From assembly GCA_005503065.1 (NCBI GenBank), contig SCOE01000037.1, forward strand, positions 1-60,721: a stretch of DNA of 60,721 nt, given 5' to 3'. Position 1 is the first letter of the stretch. Every line of letters starts with the position of its first letter. Source of the DNA: Comamonadaceae bacterium ALPHA2B. Its GTDB lineage: Bacteria > Pseudomonadota > Gammaproteobacteria > Burkholderiales > Burkholderiaceae_C. A program made the translations under genes and the position numbers. Shown here piece by piece: positions 19,285 to 33,743 of this stretch. The notes under the pieces were generated by a model. The model had not been told where the DNA came from, made no database searches, and saw only the letters and a program-made list of their open reading frames with translations.

Positions 19285-19695
19285 TCATGGGCGGTCCCTG
19301 TTGTTCCAGGACGGCTGCACCACCGCGCCGGGCACCCCGGGCGCAGGCGACGGCACCGCGATCGGGCGGGGCACGCCCGCCGGCGCAGCCGGGCGCCCAG
19401 GGCGCACCGGCACCGCACCCGGTCGCCCGGCGTAGCCCGGACGGGGTCCGTAGTAGCCGGGACGCCCCGGGTAATAGCCCGGATAGTGGTTCGGCCCGTA
19501 GTAGGGCCGGCCGCCCCAATAGCGTGGCCCCGACTCGACGCCGAGCACGACATTGGGCTGGACCACCACCGGACCAGGCTCCGCGTAGTACGGGTAGCCT
19601 CCATCCGAGTAGTACGGGCCGGGCGCGACACAGCCGGCGAGGACGGCGAACGCGCCCGCACCGGCCAGCATGCCCATCGAGCGAATCATGTTCAT
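19285..19695 (-). CDS. Tyr/Gly/Pro-rich small lipoprotein
   Basis: Unknown function. ATG 19695 follows a clear AAGGAG ribosome site. The signal sequence ends in a lipobox (VLAGC), so the mature protein should be a lipoprotein. The mature 110 or so residues are low complexity: Tyr-, Gly- and Pro-rich, with repeated PGYYPGRPGYYG-like units, then a Pro/Arg/Ala-rich tail ending QPSWNNRDRP. Similar short proteins are common in Burkholderiales as surface or envelope-associated proteins (inference from composition). It sits 15 bases from the def start and may be transcribed with it. Confidence 0.75.
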   Translation of the reverse strand: MNMIRSMGMLAGAGAFAVLAGCVAPGPYYSDGGYPYYAEPGPVVVQPNVVLGVESGPRYWGGRPYYGPNHYPGYYPGRPGYYGPRPGYAGRPGAVPVRPGRPAAPAGVPRPIAVPSPAPGVPGAVVQPSWNNRDRP

Positions 19696-19789
19696 GGCAA
19701 GGACTCCTTTCCACCCATCATGAGGCCGCGAAGCAACGGGACCATCTCCCCAAGGTGAAGCAACGTAACCTGAAGTTAACACCGGTGCG

Positions 19790-22002
<2,213 letters not shown>

Positions 22003-22009
22003 AAAGATC

Positions 22010-23119
22010 TCAGCTGAACAGGCGCCGCGCCAGCGACGACCCGGCCGCGAGGTCGCGCTCTTCCAGCGTGTCGTAGAGCTCCTCGAGGTCGGCGCCGATG
22101 GCATCCATCGTCTCTTCGCGCAGCGGCTGGCCGTCGCTGTCGGTGACCACGCCGTCCATCTCGCGCCCCAGCGCATCGGCGATCTCGCGCATGCGCAGGA
22201 AGGGTTCGGCGCCGCGGTCGACCTGCGGCACGTCCAGGCTCAGCCCCAGTTCGCGAATCGCGGATTGGGCCGGGTCGTCGGCCAGCGCGGCCTGGGTGTC
22301 GAAGCTCAGGCCGAGCACGGGCGGCGCGCCTGCGTCGGTGTTGGGCAGCACCATGCGCCCCGGCATCATCCCCGGCACGAAGCCCAGTCGCGCGGCATTC
22401 TGCTGGACGTAGCCGGGGCTCCAGGCCGCATGGCGCGCGCGCAGCACGAAGGCGAGCTGTGCGTCGTGTCCGCTGGCGAACTGGTCGAGTTCGCGGGCAC
22501 GCGCCACCTCGTCGAGCATCTCGGGAAACTCGGGCGCGCCATTCACCGCATCGGCGAAGGCCTGGGCCTTGACCACGAATTCGGAATACTCGATCTCGTT
22601 GAGCGCACCCGTGCGGTTGGCCAGCTGCACGCCGACCTGGAAGGCGCGGTAGCGCTGGCCGGCCACGGGCTGCTCCCACTGACCGCTGTGCTCGTTCAGT
22701 CCCTCGACCGCGATGGGCTTGCTGCCAGCGCGGCGCGTCGGCGGCATGGCGGCCAGCGCCGCGGCACCGGACACCGGGGCGTCGAGCGACACGGGCGCGA
22801 TGACGTCGATCAGCGGATCGAGCCCGCCGCGGCGGTCGACAAGCTGCGCCGCGGTCTGTGCGTTCGGCGGCGGCAGGTCGGGATCGAACAGGGGCTCGTG
22901 GCGCTCGGCGCTCGCCACCTCGTGGGGGTCGACGTGCAGCACCGGCTCCTCGTTGCCGGCCGGCAGCTCGATGCCGCCATGGCCGGTCGGGGGCGGATCG
23001 CCCTCCACCCGGTCGGGCTGGCGCGGCGCGTTGCGGCGCGACATCCAGGTGTTGTAGCCGATGACGGCGGCCAGCACGAGGCCGCCGAGGATCGCGAGGG
23101 CGACGGTGAGGTTGCTCAT
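22010..23119 (-). CDS. zipA: Cell division protein ZipA homologue
   Basis: Membrane anchor that tethers FtsZ to the inner membrane at the division site. The 369-residue protein begins with a single membrane helix (VALAILGGLVLAAVIGYNTW), followed by a charged/Pro-rich linker to about residue 100 and then a globular C-terminal domain with the ZipA_C pattern (ATHER-like GQRYRAFQVGVQLANRTG and FVVKAQAFADAV). It lies between smc and ligA, the usual place in betaproteobacteria. Sequence similarity to enterobacterial ZipA is low, so context carries part of the call. Confidence 0.85.
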   Translation of the reverse strand: MSNLTVALAILGGLVLAAVIGYNTWMSRRNAPRQPDRVEGDPPPTGHGGIELPAGNEEPVLHVDPHEVASAERHEPLFDPDLPPPNAQTAAQLVDRRGGLDPLIDVIAPVSLDAPVSGAAALAAMPPTRRAGSKPIAVEGLNEHSGQWEQPVAGQRYRAFQVGVQLANRTGALNEIEYSEFVVKAQAFADAVNGAPEFPEMLDEVARARELDQFASGHDAQLAFVLRARHAAWSPGYVQQNAARLGFVPGMMPGRMVLPNTDAGAPPVLGLSFDTQAALADDPAQSAIRELGLSLDVPQVDRGAEPFLRMREIADALGREMDGVVTDSDGQPLREETMDAIGADLEELYDTLEERDLAAGSSLARRLFS

Positions 23120-23165
23120 TCGAATTCTTGTGCGAGCGAAAAAAGGACCGTGGGGCGGGCGGCTG

Positions 23166-26681
<3,516 letters not shown>

Positions 26682-26776
26682 GGCGGATCGGCTTTGGAAG
26701 CCAAGGTGTTGATTTGTAAGGAAAAATGCACGAGGCGATGCGCTGCCGCCCAGCCGGGCGATGATAACGTGCAGGT

Positions 26777-27538
26777 ATGCGCTTCCCGGCCCCTCTCCCC
26801 CCGTCCCGCGGCCGGCGCCGCGCCTGCCTGGCGTTGCCGCTGGCCGCGGTGCTCGCGGGCTGCGCCGCCTTCACCGACACGCAGCGCGCCGAGCCCTACG
26901 AGGGCCGCGAATGGCTGCAGTCCGGCACCAACCGCATCGCCAACCTGGCGTTGCGCGACAACCTGCAGTCGGTGCAGCGCGTGCAGCTGTCGCTGTACCG
27001 CCGCAACCCGCGCGAGTGGCGCAAATGGGCCAGCAGCGCCGACGACGCCATCGCCCGCACCTGGGACGCGATCCACAACGACAGGCCCCTGCCCGAACTG
27101 CGCGGCGCCACCAGCATCGATGCGGTGCGCATGGCCTTCGAGGCCGGACCGGCGCCGGCCTACCAGGGCGACCGCATTGCGGCGCTGGTGGTGGGATGGG
27201 CGGCGATGCTCAAGCAGGCCAACGGCGACACCTGGCAGCAGACCATGATCGACGGCGTGAGCGCCGAGAACGCATACCGCGCCGCGCGCAACTTCGAGAT
27301 CTCGCTGTGGCTGCTGAGCTCGCGCACCGGGCCCGACGGCCATCCCCTGCTGTTGTCGACCGAGATCAGCGAGCGCGGACGCAACCTGGTGGTGGACCGG
27401 GAGTTGTCCAAGGTGGTGGGACGGCTCGACCTGCTGGCCGCCCAGGCCGACGAAAAATACCGCCGCGCGGCGCTCGACTTCAGCCAGAACTGGCTGATGG
27501 GCAGCCTGGGGCCCTTCCTGCAGATGGTGCAGCGCTGA
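26777..27538 (+). CDS. Conserved lipoprotein of unknown function
   Basis: No function recognised. The N-terminus has an Arg-rich start, a hydrophobic core and a lipobox (VLAGC), so a lipoprotein of 253 residues is expected. The mature part is helical and mixed in charge, with recognisable stretches LQSVQRVQLSLYRRNPREWR and NGDTWQQTMIDGVSAENAYR; related proteins occur next to smc in Comamonadaceae as far as I recall. It is divergent from smc, with 95 bases between them. GATAAC eight bases before the ATG could be a -10 box for a very short leader. Confidence 0.75.
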   Translation: MRFPAPLPPSRGRRRACLALPLAAVLAGCAAFTDTQRAEPYEGREWLQSGTNRIANLALRDNLQSVQRVQLSLYRRNPREWRKWASSADDAIARTWDAIHNDRPLPELRGATSIDAVRMAFEAGPAPAYQGDRIAALVVGWAAMLKQANGDTWQQTMIDGVSAENAYRAARNFEISLWLLSSRTGPDGHPLLLSTEISERGRNLVVDRELSKVVGRLDLLAAQADEKYRRAALDFSQNWLMGSLGPFLQMVQR

Positions 27539-27540
27539 GC

Positions 27541-27606
27541 CATATGCAGAGGATGTTGAATTCGGAATTTAATTTCCTTTTTTAAGCAATACGGTATTAT
27601 GTTTCC
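27541..27606 (+). promoter_or_regulatory. AT-rich hipBA promoter with palindromes
   Basis: This is the most AT-rich stretch for kilobases. It contains an imperfect palindrome GGAATTTAATTTCC (27564-27577) and a perfect AATAC-G-GTATT (27588-27598) immediately before the hipB GTG, with TATTAT as a possible -10. Hip-type antitoxins repress their own operon through such palindromes (known). Confidence 0.5.
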
Positions 27607-27942
27607 GTGGACAAGAAGGAACTCCTCCAACGCCTGGCGAGCCGGCGAGACGCCCTCGGCCTCACGGGCCAACAGGTGGCCGAGCGCGCCGGCCTGACCG
27701 AGCGCTCCATTCGCAACGCCCTCGGGGCGCAGGGCAATCCGCAGCTCTCGTCGTTGCTGGCCCTGGTCGACGCGCTGGACATGGAACTGCAGCTGGTGCC
27801 CAAGGGCTTCGGCGCGGCCGTCACGCCTGCCGGCGATGCGGGCTACCGGCCGGTGGGCACGCGCATCGGCGACGCGCTGGCGACCGCGCATGCCGAGGGC
27901 ACGCCCTCTCCGGCGCCCCTCCCGCGCCGGAGTCCGCCATGA
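27607..27942 (+). CDS. hipB: HipB-like antitoxin, HTH DNA-binding protein
   Basis: Small XRE-type DNA-binding protein, the antitoxin and repressor partner of HipA. The start is GTG at 27607. Residues about 5-60 form the helix-turn-helix (LASRRDALGLTGQQVAERAG then TERSIRNALGAQGNPQLSSL), followed by a strand LDMELQLVPKG typical of HipB-like proteins. The C-terminal third is Pro/Ala-rich and probably unstructured. Its stop overlaps the hipA start (ATGA), as expected of a coupled toxin-antitoxin pair. Confidence 0.85.
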   Translation: MDKKELLQRLASRRDALGLTGQQVAERAGLTERSIRNALGAQGNPQLSSLLALVDALDMELQLVPKGFGAAVTPAGDAGYRPVGTRIGDALATAHAEGTPSPAPLPRRSPP

Positions 27943-29240
27943 ACGTCAAGATCCTCGAGATCGCCCTCGCCGGGCGCCGCTGGGGCAAGCTGTTCCAGTA
28001 CGGCGACCTGTGCCGCTTCGTGGCAGAGCCCGCCATCGTCGCCAGCCCTCCGGAGGCCGTGCTGTCGCTGTCCATGCTCGCCAGCGATGCGGCCACGCAG
28101 TCCGCGCTGTGGGCCGACCTGAAAAACCCGCTCTTCAACGCCCAGGGCGGCCGCCTGCCCACCTGGTTCCAGAACCTGCTGCCCGAGGGCGTGCTTCGCA
28201 GCCACATCGCGCAGTTGCGCGGCTGCCGGGAGGACGACCACTTCGAGCTGCTGGCCGCCTGCGGCGGCGACCTGCCCGGCGCGGTGAGCGCCAGGCCCGT
28301 GGAGGTGGACCGTCCCACGCTGCAGCGCCTGGTCACGCAGGACCAGGACGCGCTGGAGATGTCGGTCGTGGCCAACCCGCTGCCGCAAGGCATCTCGGTG
28401 TCGGGCGTGCAGCCCAAGCTGGGGCTGGCGCGCCAGGGCGGGCGCTACACCGCACGAACACGCGCCGGCCCCAGCACGCGCGTGATCGCCAAGCTGCCGC
28501 TGGTCGGCCGGCCACACATGCCGCAACTGGAAATGCTCTCGCTGCAGATGGCTGCCGCCGCCGGCGTGACGGTCTGCCATGCGGAGCTGGCGCCGCTCTC
28601 GGCCATCCATGCCGAACACAGTTACGCGCTGCCCGACGAGCCCGAGTTCCTGGCCGTGACGCGCTTCGACCGCGAGGGCGCACGCCGCATCCATTTCGAG
28701 GACTTCGCGCAGGTCCTGGCGATCGACCCACAGGACAAGTACGGCGCCAGCTACCTCGCGATGGCACTGGCCATGCGCGCCTTCCCTTCGCTGGGCGACG
28801 AGGCCGTGCTCGAGCTGATCCGCCGCCTGGTGGTCAACGAGCTGCTCGGCAACCCCGATGCGCACCTGAAGAATTTTGGCGTGCTGTACCCGGAGGGCAC
28901 CGCGCCCCGGCTCGCGCCTGCCTACGACATCGTGGCCTACGCCGCCATGCAGGGCGCGGAGGGCCACGCCCTGCCGCTGCTGCCGCCCGCACGCGGCACC
29001 GCACCGGCCACGCGACGCGGCACCCTCTTCACGCCGGCCAACGTGCGCGCCTTCTGCTTCTCGGCGGGCCTGCACGAGCCGCTCGTGCGCAAGACCATCA
29101 CCGAGACGGCGCGCCTCGCCAAGGCACGCTGGCCGGAGATGCTCGAAGCCTCCACCCTGCCAGACGCCTGGAAGGCACGGCTCCAGGCCCGCTGGGCGGC
29201 ACACACTTTGCTGCACAGCGTGTCACGCGCCCGCTCCTAG
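27939..29240 (+). CDS. hipA: HipA-like Ser/Thr kinase toxin
   Basis: Toxin kinase of the HipA family; well-studied members phosphorylate glutamyl-tRNA synthetase and slow growth. In 433 residues an N-terminal subdomain (FEYGDLCRFV-like start, LPEGVLR) precedes the kinase core. SGVQPK near residue 153 is the ATP-loop signature, GNPDAHLKNF near 304 holds the catalytic Asp and the Asn, and PAYDIV holds the metal-binding Asp. All key residues are present, so it should be active. The stop codon is inside the left arm of a 49-base palindrome. Confidence 0.92.
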   Translation: MNVKILEIALAGRRWGKLFQYGDLCRFVAEPAIVASPPEAVLSLSMLASDAATQSALWADLKNPLFNAQGGRLPTWFQNLLPEGVLRSHIAQLRGCREDDHFELLAACGGDLPGAVSARPVEVDRPTLQRLVTQDQDALEMSVVANPLPQGISVSGVQPKLGLARQGGRYTARTRAGPSTRVIAKLPLVGRPHMPQLEMLSLQMAAAAGVTVCHAELAPLSAIHAEHSYALPDEPEFLAVTRFDREGARRIHFEDFAQVLAIDPQDKYGASYLAMALAMRAFPSLGDEAVLELIRRLVVNELLGNPDAHLKNFGVLYPEGTAPRLAPAYDIVAYAAMQGAEGHALPLLPPARGTAPATRRGTLFTPANVRAFCFSAGLHEPLVRKTITETARLAKARWPEMLEASTLPDAWKARLQARWAAHTLLHSVSRARS

Positions 29241-29285
29241 GAGCCTGTCGGGCTTGGGCATGCCCGAGCCCGACAGGGCTCCTAG
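29237..29285. repeat. 49-bp near-perfect palindrome at the hipA stop
   Basis: Left arm CTAGGAGCC-TGTCGGGCT (29237-29254) and right arm AGCCCGACAGGGCTCCTAG (29267-29285) differ by one extra base, around a GGGCATGCCC palindromic centre. It includes the hipA TAG stop. There is no T-run. TAGAAT at its right edge could serve as a -10 for the next gene. It resembles REP-type extragenic palindromes. Confidence 0.7.
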
Positions 29286-29367
29286 AATCGGCGCGCTTTC
29301 TCCGACGCCGGTGCCCGCGTGCCGTGCCGTCGCCTCCAACCCCTTCGGACTCCTTTCCCACCTATCC

Positions 29368-30060
29368 ATGAGCTCTCTCAATTTCATCGGCGGCGAAAAA
29401 GGCGGCGTCGGCAAGTCGGTCACCTCGCGCCTGCTGGCCCAGTACTTCATCGATCACAGCCGCCCCTTCGTCGGCTACGACACCGACCGCTCGCACAACT
29501 CCTTCACCCGCTTCTATGAAGGCTTCGCCTCGCCAGTGGCGGTGGACAGCTTCGAGGGGCTGGACACGGTGGTCAACGGCTTCGAGCACAACCCGCAGCA
29601 GAGCGTGATCGTCGACATGGCGGCCCAGACGCTGGCACCGCTGGCGCGCTGGATCGAGGAATCGCAGCTCTTCGACGTGTTCGCCGAGATCGGTGTCCAC
29701 GTGAATTTCTGGCACGTGATGGACGATGGCCGCGACTCCAGCGACCTGCTCGGCAAGCTGGTCGACACCTTCGGCAGCCGCGCCAACTACATCGTGGTGC
29801 AGAACTACGGCCGCGGAAGCGACTTCGCGCTCATGCTCGGCTCGCAGTCGCTGGCCAAGGCCACGGCCCAGGGCGCGCGGGTCATCTCGCTGCCCCGCCT
29901 GCAGGAGGCCAGCATGCGCAAGATCGACAACCGCAACACCAGCTTCTGGAAGGCCGTGAACGACAAGGACGGCCCCGATGCGCTGGGCCTGCTGGAGCGC
30001 CAGCGGGTCAAGAGCTGGCTGGCGCAGGTCTACGCGGCCTTCGACACGCTGCCGCTCTGA
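29368..30060 (+). CDS. Orphan ParA/MinD-like ATPase
   Basis: P-loop ATPase with the deviant Walker A motif GGEKGGVGKS at residues 7-16, the signature lysine of ParA/MinD proteins. The 230 residues continue with a Walker A' region (PFVGYDTDRSHNSF), VIVDMAAQTLAPL at the Walker B position, and SFWKAVNDKDG near the end. No ParB or centromere-like repeat is adjacent. Related stand-alone proteins are often labelled mobilisation protein, but no mobilisation gene is nearby, so I leave the role open. It follows hipA after a palindrome and ends at a terminator. Confidence 0.8.
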   Translation: MSSLNFIGGEKGGVGKSVTSRLLAQYFIDHSRPFVGYDTDRSHNSFTRFYEGFASPVAVDSFEGLDTVVNGFEHNPQQSVIVDMAAQTLAPLARWIEESQLFDVFAEIGVHVNFWHVMDDGRDSSDLLGKLVDTFGSRANYIVVQNYGRGSDFALMLGSQSLAKATAQGARVISLPRLQEASMRKIDNRNTSFWKAVNDKDGPDALGLLERQRVKSWLAQVYAAFDTLPL

Positions 30061-30082
30061 GCGAAGCGCCACGCGACAACGA

Positions 30083-30110
30083 AAACACCGCCCGAGGGCG
30101 GTGTTTCTTC
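30083..30110. terminator. Bidirectional terminator between the ParA-like gene and dsbB
   Basis: AAACACCGCCC / GGGCGGTGTTT around GA, followed by CTTC on the plus strand and preceded by A-rich bases that give Ts on the minus strand. It closes both convergent units. Confidence 0.8.
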
Positions 30111-30127
30111 TGGCGCGCGCCGTGGGC

Positions 30128-30649
30128 TCAGGCCGTCACGAAGCGCTTGGCCGGCCGGTTGCCTCGGCCGACGAGCAGGCCCAGGACGACCAGCCCGAAG
30201 ACGACGAAGCAGATGAAGGACCAGTTGGCGATCGACAGGCCCAGGAAGGTCCAGTCCACCTTGCTGCAGTCGCCGCTGCCCTTGAAGATCATCGGGATCG
30301 CGCGCTGCAGCGGGAAGGTCTCGATCATCCCGTAGATGTCGCGGCCGCAGCTCGCGAACTCCGGAGGGTGCCACTGCAGCCAGGTCTGACGCGCGGCCGT
30401 GTAGGCGCCGCCGATGGCAAACAGCAGGCCCAGGCCACCCCAGGTCTTTTGCAGGCCGATTCGGCCTGTAGCGCCCGCCAGTGCTGCGAAGATCGCTATC
30501 AAAATCAGAGCATAGCGCTGCACCACGCACATCGGGCACGGCTCCAGGCCGACGACGTGCTGCAGGTACATGCCGAAGGCCAGCATCGCCACGCAGGCGA
30601 TGCAGATGAGCCAGTAGGTGCGGCGCGGAGCGCCAAAAATCGCGTTCAA
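30128..30649 (-). CDS. dsbB: Disulfide bond formation protein DsbB
   Basis: Inner-membrane quinone-linked oxidase that re-oxidises DsbA. The 173-residue protein has four membrane helices, the first cysteine pair CPMC in the first periplasmic loop and the second pair ([14 protein letters not shown] ... GDC) in the second. The start is TTG at 30649, overlapping the cysA stop by four bases, so dsbB is the last gene of the sulfate-transport operon. Residues about 45-66 ([20 protein letters not shown]) coincide with a copy of the 60-bp repeat, which here codes for part of the second helix. Confidence 0.93.
   Translation of the reverse strand: MNAIFGAPRRTYWLICIACVAMLAFGMYLQHVVGLEPCPMCVVQRYALILIAIFAALAGATGRIGLQKTWGGLGLLFAIGGAYTAARQTWLQWHPPEFASCGRDIYGMIETFPLQRAIPMIFKGSGDCSKVDWTFLGLSIANWSFICFVVFGLVVLGLLVGRGNRPAKRFVTA
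30451..30516 (-). repeat. Copy (D) of the 60-bp repeat, inside dsbB
   Basis: On the minus strand GCTAT-N12-ATAGC (loop five bases longer than usual), then a middle and end that match copy B almost base for base (CGCAG-ACTGGCG, CAGGCCGA-TCG-CCTG). The end is a perfect AGGCCGATTCGGCCT palindrome. It lies in the coding orientation and in frame. Confidence 0.8.
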
Positions 30650-31749
30650 ATCCCGAGTCCTTGTTCGACGAAGACACGCGCCTTGCGCGGGCTGGCCACC
30701 ACGGTGTCGCCCTCGCGCAGCCCCAGTTCACGGTACTGTTGCGCAGAGATCTGCGCCTCGATGATGCTGCCGGAACCCGGATTGTCTGGATTCGGTTCCA
30801 CGGGTTCGAGTTCCATGCGCGCGATCGGGCCGACCACGATGGCGCGTCCGATGGTCGCGACGATCCCTTGCGCATGACCGCTGCCCGGCACGAAGCGGGT
30901 GATCTCGAAGTCGTGCGGCCGCACGTAGGCGAGCGCCTTGGCGTCCTCGGCCGTGTCCGCTTCGGCCGAGGCGATGCGCACGCCCTGCACCTCGACCTCG
31001 CCCTGGTGGGCGCGGCCGTGGAACAGGTTGACGTCCCCCAGGAAGCCGTAGACGAAGGGGCTGGCCGGGTGGTCCCACACGTCCTGCGGCGAGCCGACCT
31101 GCTCGATGCGCCCGGCGTTCATCAGCACCACGCGGTCGGCCACCTCGAGCGCCTCTTCCTGGTCGTGCGTGACGAAGATGGAGGTGACGTGCAGCTCGTC
31201 GTGCAGGCGGCGCAGCCAGCGGCGCAGTTCCTTGCGGACCTTGGCGTCGAGCGCGCCGAAGGGCTCGTCGAGCAGAAGCACCTTGGGTTCCACGGCCAGC
31301 GCCCGCGCCAAGGCGATCCGCTGTCGCTGCCCGCCCGAAAGCTGCGAGGGGTAGCGGTCGGCCAGCCAGTCCAGTTGCACCAGCTTGAGCAGGTCGAGCA
31401 CCTTGGCCTTGATCTGTGCGTCGCTGGGCCGCTGGCCGCGCGGCTTGATGCGCAGGCCGAAGGCCACGTTCTCGAACACGGTCATGTGCCGGAACAGCGC
31501 GTAGTGCTGGAACACGAAGCCGACCTGACGCTCGCGCACGTGCACGTCGGTGGTGTCCTCGCCCGAAAACAGGATCGAGCCGCTGTCGGCCGTCTCCAGC
31601 CCCGCGATGATGCGCAGCAGCGTGGTCTTGCCGCAGCCCGACGGGCCCAGCAGCGCGAACAGCTCGCCCGAATCGATGTTCAGGCTGACGTCGCGCAGCG
31701 CGTGGAAATCGCCGAAGCGCTTGTTGACGTTGCGAATTTCGATGCTCAT
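30646..31749 (-). CDS. cysA: Sulfate/thiosulfate ABC transporter ATP-binding protein CysA
   Basis: Energises sulfate and thiosulfate import. In 367 residues the ATPase shows Walker [12 protein letters not shown] (35-45), signature [15 protein letters not shown], Walker [13 protein letters not shown] and the switch His in [10 protein letters not shown]. The C-terminal 130 or so residues form the TOBE regulatory domain. It is separated from cysW by an unusual 114-base inverted repeat, whereas dsbB overlaps its stop. Confidence 0.97.
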   Translation of the reverse strand: MSIEIRNVNKRFGDFHALRDVSLNIDSGELFALLGPSGCGKTTLLRIIAGLETADSGSILFSGEDTTDVHVRERQVGFVFQHYALFRHMTVFENVAFGLRIKPRGQRPSDAQIKAKVLDLLKLVQLDWLADRYPSQLSGGQRQRIALARALAVEPKVLLLDEPFGALDAKVRKELRRWLRRLHDELHVTSIFVTHDQEEALEVADRVVLMNAGRIEQVGSPQDVWDHPASPFVYGFLGDVNLFHGRAHQGEVEVQGVRIASAEADTAEDAKALAYVRPHDFEITRFVPGSGHAQGIVATIGRAIVVGPIARMELEPVEPNPDNPGSGSIIEAQISAQQYRELGLREGDTVVASPRKARVFVEQGLGI

Positions 31750-31768
31750 GGAAAAACCTCAATACGGG

Positions 31769-31882
31769 CAGCCGAACGCAGAGGGCGCAGAGATTTCGCA
31801 GAGGGCGCAGAAGGAATACCGAGAATTTTCATGAATTCTTCTGCGCATTCCGCGTGACCTTTGCGACCTCTGCGTTCGGCTG
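31769..31882. repeat. 114-bp imperfect palindrome between cysW and cysA
   Basis: Arms CAGCCGAACGCAGAGG (31769-31784) and CCTCTGCGTTCGGCTG (31867-31882) pair perfectly over 16 bp. The pairing continues imperfectly inward through direct CGCAGAG/GCGCAGA units to a centre near GAATTTTCATGAATTC. It occupies almost the whole 141-base gap. It resembles a REP/MITE-type element rather than a terminator, because no T-run follows. Confidence 0.8.
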
Positions 31883-31890
31883 TCCGATTT

Positions 31891-32793
31891 TCAAGATGCA
31901 GCCGGCCGCTCCGGCGGGAGCTCGGAGATGGCTTTCATTTCACGGTCGTGGCGCCATTCGGCGACGGTCTTGATGACCAGGGTCACCAGCGCGAGGATGG
32001 CCAGCAGCGAGGCGACGGCGAAGGCGGCGACGGACTGGTACTCGTTGTAGAGCACCTCCACGTGCAACGGCATGGTGTTGGTCTGGCCGCGGATGTGGCC
32101 CGAGACGACCGACACGGCGCCGAACTCGCCCATGGCCCGCGCATTGCACAGGATCACGCCGTACAGCAGCCCCCACTTGATGTTGGGCAGCGTCACGCGC
32201 CAGAAGGTCTGCCAGCCGCTCGCGCCCAGCACGATGGCGGCCTGCTCCTCGTCGGTGCCCTGCGCCTGCATCAGCGGGATCAGTTCGCGCGCGATGAAGG
32301 GGAAAGTCACGAACACGGTGGCCAGCACGATGCCTGGCACGGCGAAGATGATCTTGATGTCGTGCGCCGCCAGCCATGGGCCCAGCCAGCCCTGCGCGCC
32401 GAAGACCAGCACGTAGATCAGGCCCGCCACCACCGGGGACACCGCGAACGGCAGGTCGACCAGCGTGGTCAGGAAAGCCTTGCCCTTGAACTCGAACTTG
32501 GCGATCGCCCAGGCCGCCGCCACGCCGAACACCAGGTTCAGCGGCACCGAGATCGCCGCGACGATCAGCGTGAGCCGGATGGCCGACCACGCATCGGGCT
32601 CCTTCAAGGCCTCCCAGTACGCGTCCCAGCCCTTGCGCAGCGCTTCGGTCGCGACGGCCGCCAGCGGCAGCACCAGGAAGAAGAACATGAAGAGCAGCGC
32701 CAGGCCGATCAGCGTCCAGCGGACGGCCGGCGACTCGGTGGTGCCGGCCTGCGCCCGCCGCACCGGGGCCCGCATTCCCGTGCCGCCGCTCAT
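31891..32793 (-). CDS. cysW: Sulfate ABC transporter permease CysW
   Basis: Inner-membrane permease subunit. It has 300 residues with six membrane spans, a transport domain with [20 protein letters not shown] and the coupling-loop sequence [20 protein letters not shown], and the CysW-typical [19 protein letters not shown]. The C-terminus is cytoplasmic and charged. It follows cysT by 58 bases. Confidence 0.96.
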   Translation of the reverse strand: MSGGTGMRAPVRRAQAGTTESPAVRWTLIGLALLFMFFFLVLPLAAVATEALRKGWDAYWEALKEPDAWSAIRLTLIVAAISVPLNLVFGVAAAWAIAKFEFKGKAFLTTLVDLPFAVSPVVAGLIYVLVFGAQGWLGPWLAAHDIKIIFAVPGIVLATVFVTFPFIARELIPLMQAQGTDEEQAAIVLGASGWQTFWRVTLPNIKWGLLYGVILCNARAMGEFGAVSVVSGHIRGQTNTMPLHVEVLYNEYQSVAAFAVASLLAILALVTLVIKTVAEWRHDREMKAISELPPERPAAS

Positions 32794-32851
32794 GGTGAAA
32801 CCTCCGCGCTTCGCGCTTCGGTGCGAGCGCCTTGGGACGGCCGTGCGGCGC

Positions 32852-33739
32852 TCATGCCGACGCCCCCCGCCTGCGCTGCCAGCTCTGCAGCGCGTTGATG
32901 ACCAGCAGCATCAGGAACGAGAAGACCAGCATCACGAGGGCCACCGCGGTGGCACCGGCATAGTCGTACTGCTCCAGCTTGCCGATGATGATGAGCGGCG
33001 TGATTTCCGAGATCATGGGCATGTTGCCGGCGATGAAGATGACCGAGCCGTACTCGCCGATGGCGCGTGCGAAGGCCATCGCGAAGCCGGTCAGCAGCGC
33101 CGGGGTGATGGACGGCAGGATGACCAGGCGGAAGGTCTGCCAGCGTGTGGCGCCGAGCGAGGTCGCCGCTTCTTCCAGCTCCTTTTCGGTGTCTTCGAGC
33201 ACCGGCTGCACCGTGCGCACGACAAAGGGCAGCCCGATGAAGATCAGCGCGATCACCACGCCTGCGGGTGTGAAGGCAAGCTTGATGCCCAGCGGCTCCA
33301 GGTACTGGCCGATCCAGCCGTTGCCTGCGAGCAGCGCCGTGAGCGAGATGCCCGCCACGGCGGTGGGCAGGGCGAAAGGAAGATCGACCAGCGCGTCGAC
33401 GATCTTCTTGCCGGGAAACTTGTAGCGCACCAGCACCCAGGCCACCAGCAGGCCGGCGAAGAGGTTCACCAGTGCCGCCAGGAAGGACGCGCCGAAGGTC
33501 AGCCGGTACGAGGCCAGCACGCGCGGCGCCGTGACGGCGACCCAGAACTGCTCCCAGCTCATCGTGAAGGTCTTGAAGACCAGCGCCGACAGCGGGATGA
33601 GGACGATGAGGCAGAGGTACAGCAGCGTGTACCCCAGCGTGAGGTGGAAGCCCGGCAGCACCCGCTTGGCGCCGCCGGCCCTGCCACGCGAAATCGGCGC
33701 TGCCGCGGACGGCAGCGCCGATGAAACGGCACTGGTCAT
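32852..33739 (-). CDS. cysT: Sulfate ABC transporter permease CysT (CysU)
   Basis: Second permease subunit of the sulfate importer. The 295-residue product begins with a 35-residue Ser/Ala/Arg-rich tail, then six membrane spans, [20 protein letters not shown], and the coupling loop [15 protein letters not shown], with [14 protein letters not shown] near the end. ATG 33739 lies four bases after the sbp stop. Codons 6-16 contain a perfect 13-bp inverted repeat. Confidence 0.96.
   Translation of the reverse strand: MTSAVSSALPSAAAPISRGRAGGAKRVLPGFHLTLGYTLLYLCLIVLIPLSALVFKTFTMSWEQFWVAVTAPRVLASYRLTFGASFLAALVNLFAGLLVAWVLVRYKFPGKKIVDALVDLPFALPTAVAGISLTALLAGNGWIGQYLEPLGIKLAFTPAGVVIALIFIGLPFVVRTVQPVLEDTEKELEEAATSLGATRWQTFRLVILPSITPALLTGFAMAFARAIGEYGSVIFIAGNMPMISEITPLIIIGKLEQYDYAGATAVALVMLVFSFLMLLVINALQSWQRRRGASA
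33693..33722 (-). promoter_or_regulatory. Perfect 13-bp hairpin inside the start of cysT
   Basis: ATCGGCGCTGCCG and CGGCAGCGCCGAT pair without mismatch around a four-base loop, 17 to 46 bases into the cysT reading frame. It encodes an Ala/Ser/Pro-rich variable stretch. Such a hairpin at the junction after the abundant sbp message could hold back translation or protect the sbp mRNA end (inference). Confidence 0.45.
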
Positions 33740-33743
33740 GGCG

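Noticed and set aside
19287-19700. Tandem repeat or CRISPR-like pattern in the lipoprotein gene
   Set aside because: The periodicity comes from PGYYPGRPGYYG-like codons; there are no conserved repeats with unique spacers.
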